A stretch of 64,000 bases of DNA from Sycobia sp. Sy_11. Taxonomy: Eukaryota > Arthropoda > Insecta > Hymenoptera > Epichrysomallidae. The number at the start of each line of letters is the position of its first letter. The stretch's first letter is position 1. This document shows positions 11,026 through 22,799 of the stretch, piece after piece. The stretch is taken from NCBI GenBank assembly GCA_018907035.1, contig JACCIC010000151.1:248001-312000 (forward strand), given 5' to 3'. The translations under genes were made by a program, and so were the position numbers. Below the pieces are notes generated by a model. It ran no database searches. It was not told where the DNA came from and worked only from the letters and a program-made list of their open reading frames with translations.

Positions 11026-12837
11026 ATACATCAACCGGGGCAGCCTCACGGGAACGTAGAATCTTTCGTCCGACTCCGAACCATCATCCTCTACTTCTTC
11101 AATACTGTCAGAGAAGGGTCGGGAAGATATTAATTCGAAAAGACGGGGTGGTCGGTTGAAGACTGTTGAATTTCCGCGTTATTTAGACGCTACCGATCTC
11201 GCTGCCTACCTGGAGCGGATGCATACAATGAATCGCGAATAAGCGTCGGTGTAGCTTACGCAGAGGACATCATATGTGAGACTTCACCCACTGATAAAGT
11301 CTCACTCTCAATGGGCGGGTCACACGATGCCATATCACTGTTCAATGGTGATGGCAGAGTGACTTCATCTCCTCTATTTTTAGCACTTGAGCCTACTGTG
11401 ACTTCCAAGGAATTACTTTCCAAGGGTTGAACGTATCGTTTGAGATTTCAACATGAACTAATTGCTCAATCCACCATTAAGAACCTTTCAGCTCGATGTA
11501 TAGGTCCCCTTTTTCTACTATGACCAAGGGACCTACGTATCTCGGAGCTAATTTCGCCGTTATCCCTTGAGCTGATCAGTTCTTCCATACAAGGTCACTT
11601 ACTTGTTATCGAAAGACGTCGTCTTCTTATTCAGCCTGACGATGCTGTGACCTTTGTAATTATTTTCTAGTGGTCTTTTGGAGTTCCTTAAATATTTGCA
11701 ATTTCAACTCTCTCTTTCCTTCTTCTGAATTTCCACGTTACTCGATCTTGGCTGCGGCGTAGACTTTCTGGCAAAGTCAGCTTTGTACCAAAATTTAGTA
11801 AAGCTGGAGAGTATGTGGCGTCATATTTCATGAAAATTTTAACTCAAAGAGCTTTTCGTCCCACATATTATGTAATCCTTCGACGAACACCATGATACGG
11901 GTTTTCGATGGCCTGTTGACCAGGTCCACTGGATTAGCTTGCGAATGTTGCGGTGGTGTGAGTGTGTGAAGTATACCTGCCTCTATCAAATAATAATCAA
12001 TAATACGGTTTTTAAATTGCGGAACATTATCCGTCAGAAAGATTCTTCACATAATTTTCGTCTGTCCTATAATATAGTCTGTATTATAATACAAGCCAAA
12101 AGTAGAAGTGGAAGTCCGGCTGTCGGATTTACGTGACATTCTATAAGTTCAGCATCACGCTGCTTCGTAGAGACGGTGATCTTCGAATTATCTCGGTCGC
12201 ACTAGAGGGTACCAATAAAGTGACTGAAGTGTCCACGTCACAGTGGAGCAAGACGAATCATTAAACTCAGACATCTTTCAAAGGGCATCTGGCAGATTAT
12301 TCAAACTACCTTTCTGATGCTCTACATCGAAACTTTGCCCTTACAACTTAATAGTTCATCGAACAAGCATATCGACCACGTTCAGCATCGAATCCACCTC
12401 AGAATACTGTGTTTCGTAAGGACGCGAAAATGATATCCATCCATGTATGAGTGGAATTTATCAATAGCTTATAGGATAGTAAAGTACTCTCTATCTCCTT
12501 TTCTCTGTTACAGAATATTTTTGTTCGAATTGAGAGAGTGCTCTACTAGCGTCAAAACTTACTTGTGTCAAAACCGCTCCCATGTCAGTATACTCGCATC
12601 TGTTTATATAGCGAATTGGAAATTAAATAAAAATGAATGTAAGACGGGTGGTGAAGCGATCATTAATTTAATATTATGGAATACGGCTTGTTACAACACG
12701 ATGTACTCATATCGATACACTTTTCTAGTCACACGCGTGAGTAGTTTGACAATAGTGGCGAACTCATTCAAAAATTTATATACCACGATGCCATACCGAG
12801 GAAGCGCATAAGTTGCTTCCGGTTTTTCGGTTCCGTC
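11025..12837 (-). pseudogene. Ty3/Gypsy-3a: end of RT, RNase H and integrase
   Basis: Reading the minus strand from 12837 down gives a diverged copy of the RT/RNase H segment seen at 13340-13830, then integrase core-like sequence (about 11700-12060). A C-terminal integrase domain follows (KLAPRYVGPLVIVEKG-like, near 11490-11560) and then an acidic tail ending FYVPVRLPR near 11040. Many stops and frameshifts are present. It abuts Gypsy-3b at about 12837, where the same RT region begins again. The window therefore holds two fragments of related elements side by side, not one complete copy. Confidence 0.75.
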
Positions 12838-14965
12838 TATCGCAGATGGTTTTTGATCTACCTTAGACTGCTGGCATATAAGACAGTTCCTTACATAATT
12901 GTCAACTATCTAATAAAACCCAGGCCAATAATAGAAATTGCTGACTTCCGCGAAGGTCTTTTCTCGACATGGATGTCCGGTTGGCGGGTCATTCTGACAC
13001 TCTTTAAGTACAGCATCACGACGCTCTTTAGGAACGACGATCTTCCAAGCATCTTCATCGCCCAAATGACCTCGAGAACTTCATTCAAACGATAGCAGTA
13101 TAATTGCCCACCGATTATGTTCCATTTCGGATAATCGCAAGGGTGATCCTGAACGTTTTTAACCCATCGTTGGGACCATTCCTCTTGGGTATTTTCTGTC
13201 CACGTTACGGTGGAGCAGGACAGATTGTCGTCCTAGAACATCCTTGAATCTGCATCTGGTACTTTGTTCAACGTCACTTTCCGATGCTCTACAATGCCCT
13301 TACAACCTAAGAGCTCATCCAGCGATTTTACGGGTGGGGTTCTGAATCGTACGAATCCCCCTCAGACTACTGTTTTCCGTAACGACACGAAAATGATATC
13401 CATCTATGTATGGATGGAATCGATCAATCACCCACACAAAAGCCAAGCACTTCTTCTCAGTTACTGAATAATTTCTTTTGACCTGAGAGAGCGCTCTACT
13501 CACAAATTCCAATACACGTTCTTGTCCGTCGACCTCCTGCATCAAAACTGCTGCAATGCCAGTATCATTTGCATCTCTTTATACGGTGCACGGGATGTCA
13601 AATAACGGTCAATACAAGGGGGGTGCTGAAGTGATCATCGATTTGATCTTCTGGAATGAGGCCTGTTGTTCTTCGGTCCACTCATTTCGGCTATCTTTCC
13701 GATTCAGAATCGTGAGTGGTTCGGCAATAGTGAAAAAATCTTTCAAAAATTTTCTATACCACCATGCCCTATCGAGGAAGTGCCGGAGTTGCTTCAGGTT
13801 TTTCGGTTCTATATATCGCATCACTGATTCGATCTCCTCTGGATGGAGACGGCATCCCTCACGATTAACAAGAACGCCTAAATACAGAACTTCAGTATGT
13901 CCAAAGACGCTCTTTTCTCGATTAATCGACAGTCTAGCTTCGGCTACTCGAGTTAGAACACGACATGCCCAATCTAAATGTTCTTCGAACGTTTCTATTC
14001 CAATTATAATATCGTCGAGATATGAGAAAGCGTTCGGCTCGAGGTCTGGTCTGTTTATTCGGTCTATAAGTCGCTGGAACGACTCTCCAGCATTATGTAG
14101 ATCAAGGAACATCCTGGTATTCTGGAACAATCCCATTCGAGGTACCGTAAATGCTGTAATTGTTATGGATTCCGGATAAAATGGTATTTGACGGTACGCG
14201 CTACTCAGATCTAAGGTAGAAATATATCGAGCTAATTGCTCCTTCCTCGGAATCTAGTTTATGTTAGATGGGTATGCACCGGGTTTCGAATCTAAATTTA
14301 CTTTTCAATTATGGATACAAAATCTATATTTCCCGTTGCTCTTTCGTACCATCACCACTTCACCAACCACTAGTGTGTGGTTCGACTACTCGAGTCTCTA
14401 GGATCTCTTTAACTTGAGAATGCATTTTTTTTTAATTTTCTTAGAGACTGGGTAAGTCTTTTGACGTATAGGAATCTAATCTGCTAATCTGGAGAATCCA
14501 TTCATTAAATCGAAGCCAGTATTTTGTTCTGGATCTGATCCGCCTATTCGGATAGCTTCATAGGATAAGTCGACAGTCAATCGCAACGGTAAAAGACGTT
14601 GTATTTCATTAAGTGTAACTGCGGCTATTTCCAACCTGCCTTGTCGATTCACTGCTTTAACATACACAGAATTATCAATCGGGTTATGGATGGTTTCGAA
14701 CGCACGCGTGAAATTGGCACCTACCTAGCAATCGACTTCCTTGTCTCGGATCACAGCGACCGATACATTGTGTGTGATACCTACCAATTCGAACGGCAGT
14801 TGTACATAACCCGTGACGTGAAGCGGGGAGTTCCCTGGGTCTCTAGCACCAACTCCAGAAGCAAGGTAGAACACCCGTTGACAAGCACTGGCTCAATGTT
14901 GGTGCACCAACTTTTCCCATGACAGTGCGCGACGCGCCAGTGTCATATAATGCACGAATCCAGTA
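12838..14965 (-). pseudogene. Ty3/Gypsy-3b pol: protease, RT, RNase H, integrase N-terminus
   Basis: On the minus strand, the protease active site ALYDTGASRTVMG lies near 14915-14960. RT runs through about 13600-14470, with the active-site motif YLDDIIIG and LYLGVLVNREGCRLHPEEI inside the 13609-14136 frame. RNase H follows at 13315-13545 (VLEFVSRALSQVKRNYS, then EKKCLAFVWVIDRFHPY). The integrase zinc-binding domain is at about 12850-13060 (CQNDPPTGHP and NCLICQQSK). The element then ends abruptly at 12838, before the integrase core. Frameshifts and stops separate the pieces. Confidence 0.88.
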
Positions 14966-15239
14966 CTCTGCAACTTGTATCGGAATCCACCAGCGCGTCC
15001 TCCGCCCGTACAGATGTCTGGCCGGGGTTTAAATCGTCACCGTCATGTTCTTCTGTCGTTGACATTTCTTCAACTGGAGCAGGCCTGTATTCAGCCTGAT
15101 CAGCCGAGGACGACTAAGGGTTCGAGGAAGAAGTTCCTCGAATGGTCTCGTCCGGCGTTACGTTGGGATTACAGGTCCACCGGAGCTCTACTGGTCACCT
15201 CACTTTCCATTTCTCGAACACTTCAGGCAATTATAAGTT

Positions 15240-16515
15240 CGCTAACATAATTCACCACACTTATAACATTTTATCGGACCATCTGGACGCATGTTCCGGA
15301 CTGCTAGTTCTAGTCGATTTCTTTTTGGGGGTGCCCGATTCCATCTCCAAGGTTGGTGGTTCGGTTTCGAACACCCTCTTCTTTATTCTGTCACTTCCGG
15401 TCCTCGATCATTCTGAGAAGTTGAAAATCAACTAGATGTTTTCACCTACCCGATCTTTGACTCCATGGGCGCTAGTTCTTTGAACACCTCTGACAATTCG
15501 CCATCAAGCCTCCTTTCTTGGTTAGAATTTTCTTCAAGGATGGTGATAGTTATTTTAACTTTATCCCGCTTAAAGTTTAGCGACCTATACGCGGCTTCGC
15601 ATAAAATCACCTTATTCAGCGAAGGAGGACTGTGATAACATTTTTCACGCTCCAAAGCGAATTCGACTTCTCTGACCAAATTCAGGAAATCTTCTATACT
15701 GCTGAATGATTTCCTTGATATCCTTACTGGATTTCGGGGTGCGCATTGCGCAACAGTCTATTCAGCTGCTCTGTTTCGGGGAGAGGTGGATTTAACCGAT
15801 CGAATATCGAGAGGAGACAAAAGAAATAATCACTAGCTCCTTGGATTCGAGAACAGCCTATCTGACCCATTTTCCTCGATATTCTTGACCGGCTCCGTAC
15901 AACATTTTCGTAGCGGTATGGATTTCAGTCCAAGTTTTCATGCCCCTTTTTTCAACATCGAGCCATAACTCTGCCTTCCTCTTGAATAAATTTGGGAGAG
16001 CGCATGTATTAATTCTTCATCAGATATCTGTGAACTTTATTGGCGCTCCTAGATCCGTTTGAGGAATAAATATAGGTCTTGATGGGAGTCCGCGTATCGA
16101 ATATCTTATTTACGAACCACAATACTGATGTTCCTCTTGTATCCCTGAATGATTTCCAATTTATCACTGGGTAATCCTCTGGGCAGTGTAATCCTCGAAA
16201 CTCCTGTTGGCCTCGAGGAGTTTCCCCCTTCCAGCCATGCTTACTAACACGTGGACTTAAACGCGTTGTAGAAACGCCACTCGCTAGAGGTTGCAGAGAA
16301 ACCGGGATTCTTCCTGCACAGTGAATGTTTGATACACAAATGTGTCTTATATTTGCATCTTCTTCCATGCAGGATCGTCGGTCACTTGTATACTGCTGAC
16401 CGGTGCGGAACGTATCTGCGACAGAACAGATAATTGTATTCATGGTAGAAATTGCTTCTTCTAATCTCTCTGTCCGGCGGTTTTGCGCTGCCATATACCG
16501 CACAATATCCTTCAT
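15240..16515 (-). pseudogene. Ty3/Gypsy-3b gag remnant
   Basis: This lies directly upstream of the Gypsy-3b protease on the minus strand. Near 15240-15290 the translation shows the remains of a CCHC zinc knuckle (CYKCGEL and then TYNC), with the His position lost to a frame break. Two open pieces lie upstream, 15446-15679 (EVFKEL...) and 16009-16515, the latter opening MKDIVRYMAAQNRRTERLEE with a helical, glutamate-rich N-terminus. Gag proteins are poorly conserved, so the assignment rests mainly on position and the zinc knuckle. Confidence 0.65.
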
Positions 16516-17276
16516 TGTGAAGGCAGACAGCTAGGTAGAGGGCTTACAATTGCGCTTGCCGATGGAGGTGGATTCATATGTCACGACTGTTCTTGTGGCA
16601 GGAGTAGGCCTTCTGCAGTCGTCTAATCATCCATACCAGGCTGGTTGGTCAGATCCACTCTCAAGTGCAATCGAGAGATTTCTCAATTCTGTTGGACCTC
16701 TTTATCTTACTTTAATAATTCCACCGGATGCCTCTATTCTCCATCAGCTGTCGAGTCTTGCCAGGACGAATCACCTAAACAAGGATTCCATCTTTTTTTG
16801 GAATTAAGCTATCCGGATCATATTCTCCCTTCATCCAATGATTTATTCTGAGAAGCGTTTCAAAAATACTGCTGTCGCTTCTCAGAGACATGGAGCTTAT
16901 GGAGGTATTCATCGATTTCCCCTCCCGCAAGATACAAACACCATTGGTCGACTGAAATCGACGGTGTTTTAGAGGAGCGTGATGTCGATCTATTCGCTGC
17001 TATAGCTTCATGTTCCGCTATAAAATTGATGGTGCGGACTTAACTTCGAGATGTGCTTTTATAGAGAGAAGCCGTATAAAAAGCATGGTCTCTATAAACT
17101 GTTATATTTGAATACAATTTTCCTTAGCAAAGTCCAAACACCTCAAGTCTACTCGCGTACGCGAGGTTATTTTCTCTCTGGGTTCGAGAAGTTAAAAAAA
17201 ACTTTTTCATTATCTGACAATCTTGAAGTGATGTCCTGGGCCTTATTATATTGTATTGATTTTTTTAATATAAATG
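16516..17276. other. probable leader or LTR of Gypsy-3b; otherwise unassigned
   Basis: This stretch lies upstream of the gag remnant in minus-strand orientation, where a leader and 5' LTR would be. I could not identify a primer-binding site or LTR ends. Short open frames here have no recognisable domain. Confidence 0.35.
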
Positions 17277-17338
17277 TATGTCTCGGTCCCTCTAGAATTA
17301 TTAATTTCTCCACTAATATAATAATAATTTATAGTATA

Positions 17339-17393
<55 letters not shown>

Positions 17394-17566
17394 AATATTA
17401 AGTAAGTAAGTAAGATGACTTATTTTACACTTGTTAGATAATTTGTTAGATAACTTGTTAGATAGACGAAAAATCCGTTAATATGAATATATTATATCAC
17501 AATATAATATATTAAATATCTTAAATTACAATATAATGTATTATATCTAATCCTCGCTCACTCCCT

Positions 17567-17606
<40 letters not shown>

Positions 17607-17681
17607 GTCTCTCTCTCTCTTTCCGTTTTTCCCTCCTTTTTCCCTATTAACATGCACAGGATAAGATAACCTGTACATGTT

Positions 17682-17735
<54 letters not shown>

Positions 17736-17822
17736 TCGGTCCTTGTAGTATTAACAATTTCTCCACTAATATAATAATAATTTACAGTATATATATATAT
17801 ATGTATATGTATAATATTAAGT
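17277..17822 (+). repeat. interspersed repeat R-A, copy 1, with internal duplication
   Basis: The segment 17279-17400 (TATGTCTCGGTCCCTCTAG ... CTCCACTAATATAATAATAA ... AATATTAAG) is repeated at 17733-17822. Between the two lies a block (GACGAAAAATCCGTTAATATG from 17464 to ACCTGTACATGTTACAATAT near 17690) that recurs at 19478-19730. (TA)n tracts sit at about 17335-17390 and 17687-17732, and a (CT)n tract at about 17573-17625. There is no coding sequence. It may be a non-autonomous element end. Confidence 0.7.
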
Positions 17823-17829
17823 TTCAATA

Positions 17830-19470
17830 AAAGAATAAAAGAAATGCAATAATTATGGAATGAATATCCCGTCCAGGAGTAACGAAAAATGTCAGTCACT
17901 GTTGCCTATTTCACTCGTATGAGTTATAATAAACTCAGAAGTTTTTTGAAAAAAAAATTAAAAAAAAATTTTTTAAAAAAATTTAAAATAATCGAAAGAT
18001 AAACTTATCTCAATAGTGATTAATAAAATAATTTCGTGAGCACTTTACATATGCCGTCAGTGCGATGTATGGAAAATATAAGTCTTTCTTTTTTTTCTAA
18101 CATAAAAAGAACGAAACGTCAAGTGCTTTGTCTCTATTCTAACCAAGCAGGTAGGGTTCCAATCCCGTTATACGATCTATATGTTTCGGTTGCGTCGGTC
18201 TCGGTAGTTTATGGAACGAGGGGGGAGAAAAAAATTGTTATTTTCACTTAAATAAATATTAAGTGAAAAACTTTCCCCTCGTGATTTCGTCTTTTGGAGT
18301 GATATAAAAAAACAATTCACGCCAAGTGCTATAGGATGCAAATCAACAATTAAAAAAAAAATCTAAATCAATCAAATTGTTTTATTATTTATTTAATTCT
18401 TTTATATTTAAATTATTAAAATAATAAAAATATTCTTATTTTATATAAATTTATTTTCTTTTATAAAATGCAAACGCAAAACATCCATAGCACGTTGAAG
18501 GACATTTCTGTAACTGGGCCCTTCACTATAAGTGACTCCTCAACACTACAAAATATACGTGCCTGAAAATAATTGTTTTATCAATGAAATGTCCATCCAG
18601 TATTAAGGAGCCATTAACAAAGAAGAAGGGTCCCTGAACGGATTACGTTAATTTACACATAACATTTTAGACCGTAAGGCCCTTTTTTAAGACCGTAAAA
18701 CCCGAAATTTGCCATAAATTTACCTTTATCCCTATAGTATTTTTCTTAGATCAATTATCTAAATAAGGAAAATTCCTAAAAATATCTAAATATAGCAACT
18801 TCCTAAAAGGGATTTATATAAAAAATAACAATTAATTTATAAAACAAATTTTAATTTAAAAGAAATAATTTATTATCCATAAATAATTATAATAGATTAT
18901 ATACTCTAACCCTATCTATATTGCACCCAGGTTCATCTAACGCATGCTACACACACAGAAATACGAGCGAAAAGTAATAATAGAGTGGATTAAGAAACTA
19001 AGTACTGCAATGCCACCTGGCGGTGAGGTGAGGAAGCGCTCCCTCCGTAGAATATACACGTGCATCTCGACCTATCTGATATATCGTCCGCGGAATTGGT
19101 ATTCTCTCCTATACATATATACCAGATTCACACCACTCTAACCCTTGAAAATATATGCACGCAATTTCTAAATTTTTATTATCAATAACGGAAGAAAATA
19201 AAACGCGCTAACAGAGTGTTTAATAAAAAAATCAACACCAACCTTTAAATGATCGATTCCGAAAATAAAACAACCTAATGTCGAAAGTGGTAGTCTTTGT
19301 TTCTTGTCTCACTAATTGAGCTTTGTTGGTGTAATATCAAATTGAGGATCCCGATTCTGTAATTGAGGGTTACTCTCACTTGCAATCATATCACTTAAAT
19401 AGATTTAATAATCTCTACAAATTAACGCTCGCGCAAATATATATATTTTATGATTTATTTAGCCGAAAAA
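17830..19470. other. A+T-rich non-coding stretch
   Basis: No convincing gene or named element. A G+C-richer patch near 18925-19140 is open in one frame but has no recognisable domain. A run of A and T homopolymers covers 17945-17990. Confidence 0.55.
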
Positions 19471-19477
19471 GTAAGTA

Positions 19478-19696
19478 AGTAAAATTTCTTTTTGACACTT
19501 GTTAGATAGGCGAAAAATCCGTTAATATGAATATATTATATCACAATATAATAAATTAAATATATTAAATTACAATATAATGTATTATATCTAATCCTCG
19601 CTCACTCCTTCTCTCTCTCTCTCTGTCTCTCTCTCTTTCCGTTTTCCCTCCTTTTCCCGTATTAACATGTACAGGATAAAATAACCTGTACATGTT

Positions 19697-19735
<39 letters not shown>
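19478..19735 (+). repeat. interspersed repeat R-A, copy 2
   Basis: Closely matches 17403-17705 in the same orientation. It has AAGTAAGTAAGTAA, GCGAAAAATCCGTTAATATG, CTAATCCTCGCTCACTCC, a (CT)n tract, TTTCCGTTTTCCCTCC, and ACCTGTACATGTTACAATAT followed by (TA)n. A related end, in reverse orientation, is visible at 62190-62330. Confidence 0.75.
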
Positions 19736-19739
19736 TATA

Positions 19740-21800
19740 TTTTAGGTCAATTTTGCGGGGAAACTCGGAAGCACCGTAATAAAGATTTTAAGAATTTTAA
19801 AAGAAAATTTTCAAACACATATTCGATAAAAAATAATTTGCAGGATATTTTTAATATATTCTTTCCACAATATGGGATCCCTCTATTTCTTATTTAAGAG
19901 AAACAAATCAAATTTAAATGTAGAAAAGAAAAAATGACGAGAATTTGGCTCGTAAGCTGACATGATTAATCGAAAATAACTTTATGATGCAGACACAAAT
20001 CGGCTAATAATGTTATTGTATAACATCCATTATCTATTTTTTCATCTAACACTTACCACTACAGTAATCGATGGCAAAATCGCAGAAGCAAAGTTATACT
20101 CTTAAGAAAATAGAGGATACTTATACTGATGACGAACTAATTTTTAAAAAAAAAATAATTTATACCATTTTTGATTTAGCAAAAAAGTAATAAACTCTAT
20201 TAAATATAATAAATAGTTTGTTTTCGGAAGGATTTCTTTATTTATTTAACAGTGAAACTTTGTATTTTTAACTTTATATTTAAATATTTTAGCTTCATAC
20301 TTAATTTGCACTATTTTTATTACCCGATCAATATTTCAGAAGATACAAGTACAAATGTGTACAACGCTTTTTGGCCTATCCTGTACCATAATGGGCCCCC
20401 CACAAGTAAGGAATCCGAACCTTGTCTGGTAAATATGGGGAGCTGCTGGATACAGTGGTAGAGTACCGCCGGGATAATATGTAGCGTCGTCAAATATTCA
20501 TATATTAGTGCCGTATGGCATATGAGTAGAACTCTGCTGCAAGTCATCGCGGCGTGGGAGACGGCCGAAGCCACCGGGTCATGTTAAGGTTTGTAAACAT
20601 TCAGAACGACAACCTAGAAAACTTTACTATCAAGCTTCCTGACTACTACATAAATTTATTAGAACCCTCAAAAAAATTAAAGTAAATAAATTGAAGATAC
20701 GTATTAGAGTGTCACCTGCAACCGATTCAGTACAGTCAATGGAGACTCCTGTCTACCTGATCATATCACATCACTGGCTGATGTGGTGTATATTACTACA
20801 GATAGCAATGATTATGAAAGTTATGTGCAGAGACTACAACGATTAACGCCGACAACATAAAAAGTTACTGAAAATAAATTAGAAGAGCAATTTTAAAAAA
20901 TTAGCAACGGCTTGGATAAAATGACCGAAAAGACAAGTATACAGAAAATCGTCAGTCATATTATAATTATCGGTATAAGCGAAATAAATGAATGCATAGA
21001 AGTCTGATAGTATAAATGAAACGGATGAAGTTGCTTGGACAGGCTGATAAGGATACAAGACAGAGTGAGTGGCAGGAGCAAACTGAGCAAAAATGAAAAA
21101 GAGAACGACTCATTATGATACCCAAGAAGATCGCTGCACCTGGAACGGAAATTTAAGGCTAAGATAACAGATGTCTTCTGCCATACCTACGCGACGTTGT
21201 AATTCTTTATGGCTTATAGTCCGGGAACTAGCGATATTTTTATATCATAGATTTATCCTCAGCCAAAAATTAGTTTAAATGATTCGTTTGAATGTGCTGA
21301 AGGGTCGATTGACCGTCTGCTGCAAAAACTAATCTGGATGTGACAATGCCAAGGATCCAAACATATAAAAAAATTTCAGTTATTTTTTCTCGACTTAAAT
21401 TAGGTCAAAATAAAGTTTAGACTATGTATTGACAAAAACAAACGTTCGCTGGTTCTAACCATCTGGATTATACAACCAACGCTCACCTGCACATAAAAAT
21501 TGATTTTAAACTTTCCAATAGAAATAGAAAAAAAAATTCTAAAAAATCATACGTATATACTTTTAGATACTAATTACGAATATAATCCAGAATTAACGAA
21601 ATGAAAAATCTAATTGTTAAAATGTTAAACAAAATATAAGAACCAAGTTTTGTTGAATTATTTTGAGTTTAGACAAAAACTCTCAAACAACAGTTGTAGA
21701 TCCTATTGAAGTAAATTTGTGTGAAATGTTCTATCCATTTTTTCTCGAAAAATAATAATTATCGAAAAAAATGCGATAAATTATAATGTTTCGAAGTTCG
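19740..21800. other. A+T-rich non-coding stretch
   Basis: Nothing I can name. The part from about 20330 to 21100 is less A+T-rich and has short, stop-interrupted open segments, possibly an old retroelement, but no diagnostic motif was found. Confidence 0.5.
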
Positions 21801-22490
21801 CACAGTAGACGGCCGCACTGGAAGTAGCAGTCAGCAAGAAGGCGGAAGTCGCCACGGAGAAGAGGCGGCCGACAGCGCCACCGCACCGAACTACCGACGG
21901 GGATATATATATATATATATATAGATATATTCCCCGGGTTAATTCAAACTTGGCGCGCGGCGCAAGTCATGAAACGAGATGTTGCCGATGGACAATGTCG
22001 GTCATTAGAGTAATAATGATACGGAAGGGTCCAGGATTGATGCAAATCGGAGAAGAAGAATGATGATTGGAGCAAATCGGAGAAGAAGGATGATAATTGG
22101 CGCAAATTGAAGAAGAAGAGCGGTGATGGAGAATCGAGGATAAAGATCAGGAAGACTTCAGAAGATTTTTGAAGCCTGTAAAAGATACACGTGTCGCGGC
22201 CATTGCAAAACTTTTAGCTTTCTTTTCGGCGTAAGTTAAGAGACGGAAGGGAAGTTACGCGAAGGTGGAAGTACGGGCGTGATAAAAATCGTGGTCGGGA
22301 AGTGTAAGGACGAGGACTCCGTAGTGCGAAGTGTGGTGGACTGTATAAACTGTGGTTTTGTTGAACGCTGACTCTCTATCTTTCTGTCTCTCTCTCTCTT
22401 TCCAGGGAAGCATCGCGGAAGATTCGCAGGAAGCAGCAGCGAGCGCACGAGGCGACGCCCTCGACGATAGATAGCGGTAGCGGGTGAGTG
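21800..22490 (+). promoter_or_regulatory. G+C-rich promoter- or LTR-like block with exon-like segment
   Basis: A G+C-rich island in A+T-rich surroundings. It contains a TATA-like box (CTGTATAAACTG near 22338) and a long pyrimidine tract with acceptor (TCTCTCTCTCTTTCCAG ending at 22405). A strong donor (GTGAGT) starts at 22484, so 22406-22483 would be a 78-nt exon. Three direct repeats of a 30-bp purine-rich unit lie at 22042-22129. Leaders of LTR retrotransposons and 5' ends of host genes can both look like this, and no coding sequence follows that would decide it. Confidence 0.4.
22042..22129 (+). repeat. three tandem 30-bp units
   Basis: Units start at 22042, 22072 and 22102, each opening GCAAATcGGAGAAGAAG (the third has GCAAATTGAAGAAGAAG). 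The third is incomplete and diverges after about 20 bp. Confidence 0.8.
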
Positions 22491-22799
22491 GGCCTGCGCG
22501 CCCTTAATTTAAGCATTTAATTTTTGTAATTTGTGCGAGCGATACCTTATGAGATATCGACTGTACGCCATTTCTCCAAAGCGCTTACTTCAACAGTAGT
22601 TTTACCCATCAGTTGTCATTTACCGTCGCAAAACTATTATTTCATTAAATTTTACAATATATAGAAGTTCATTTGCATTAATGTTTATCACTGCAAAATA
22701 TCTGGAATAGATCTTAGCAGAAGCAATGAAAAGAACGCGTAACATAATGTGCTGGTGTATGTTTAGTTGTTTCGCTTTGAGCCGTGTATTAAGCAACCG

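Noticed and set aside
20252..21100. Possible host exons or gag in a less A+T-rich stretch
   Set aside because: Short interrupted frames, no splice pattern or motif that could be defended.
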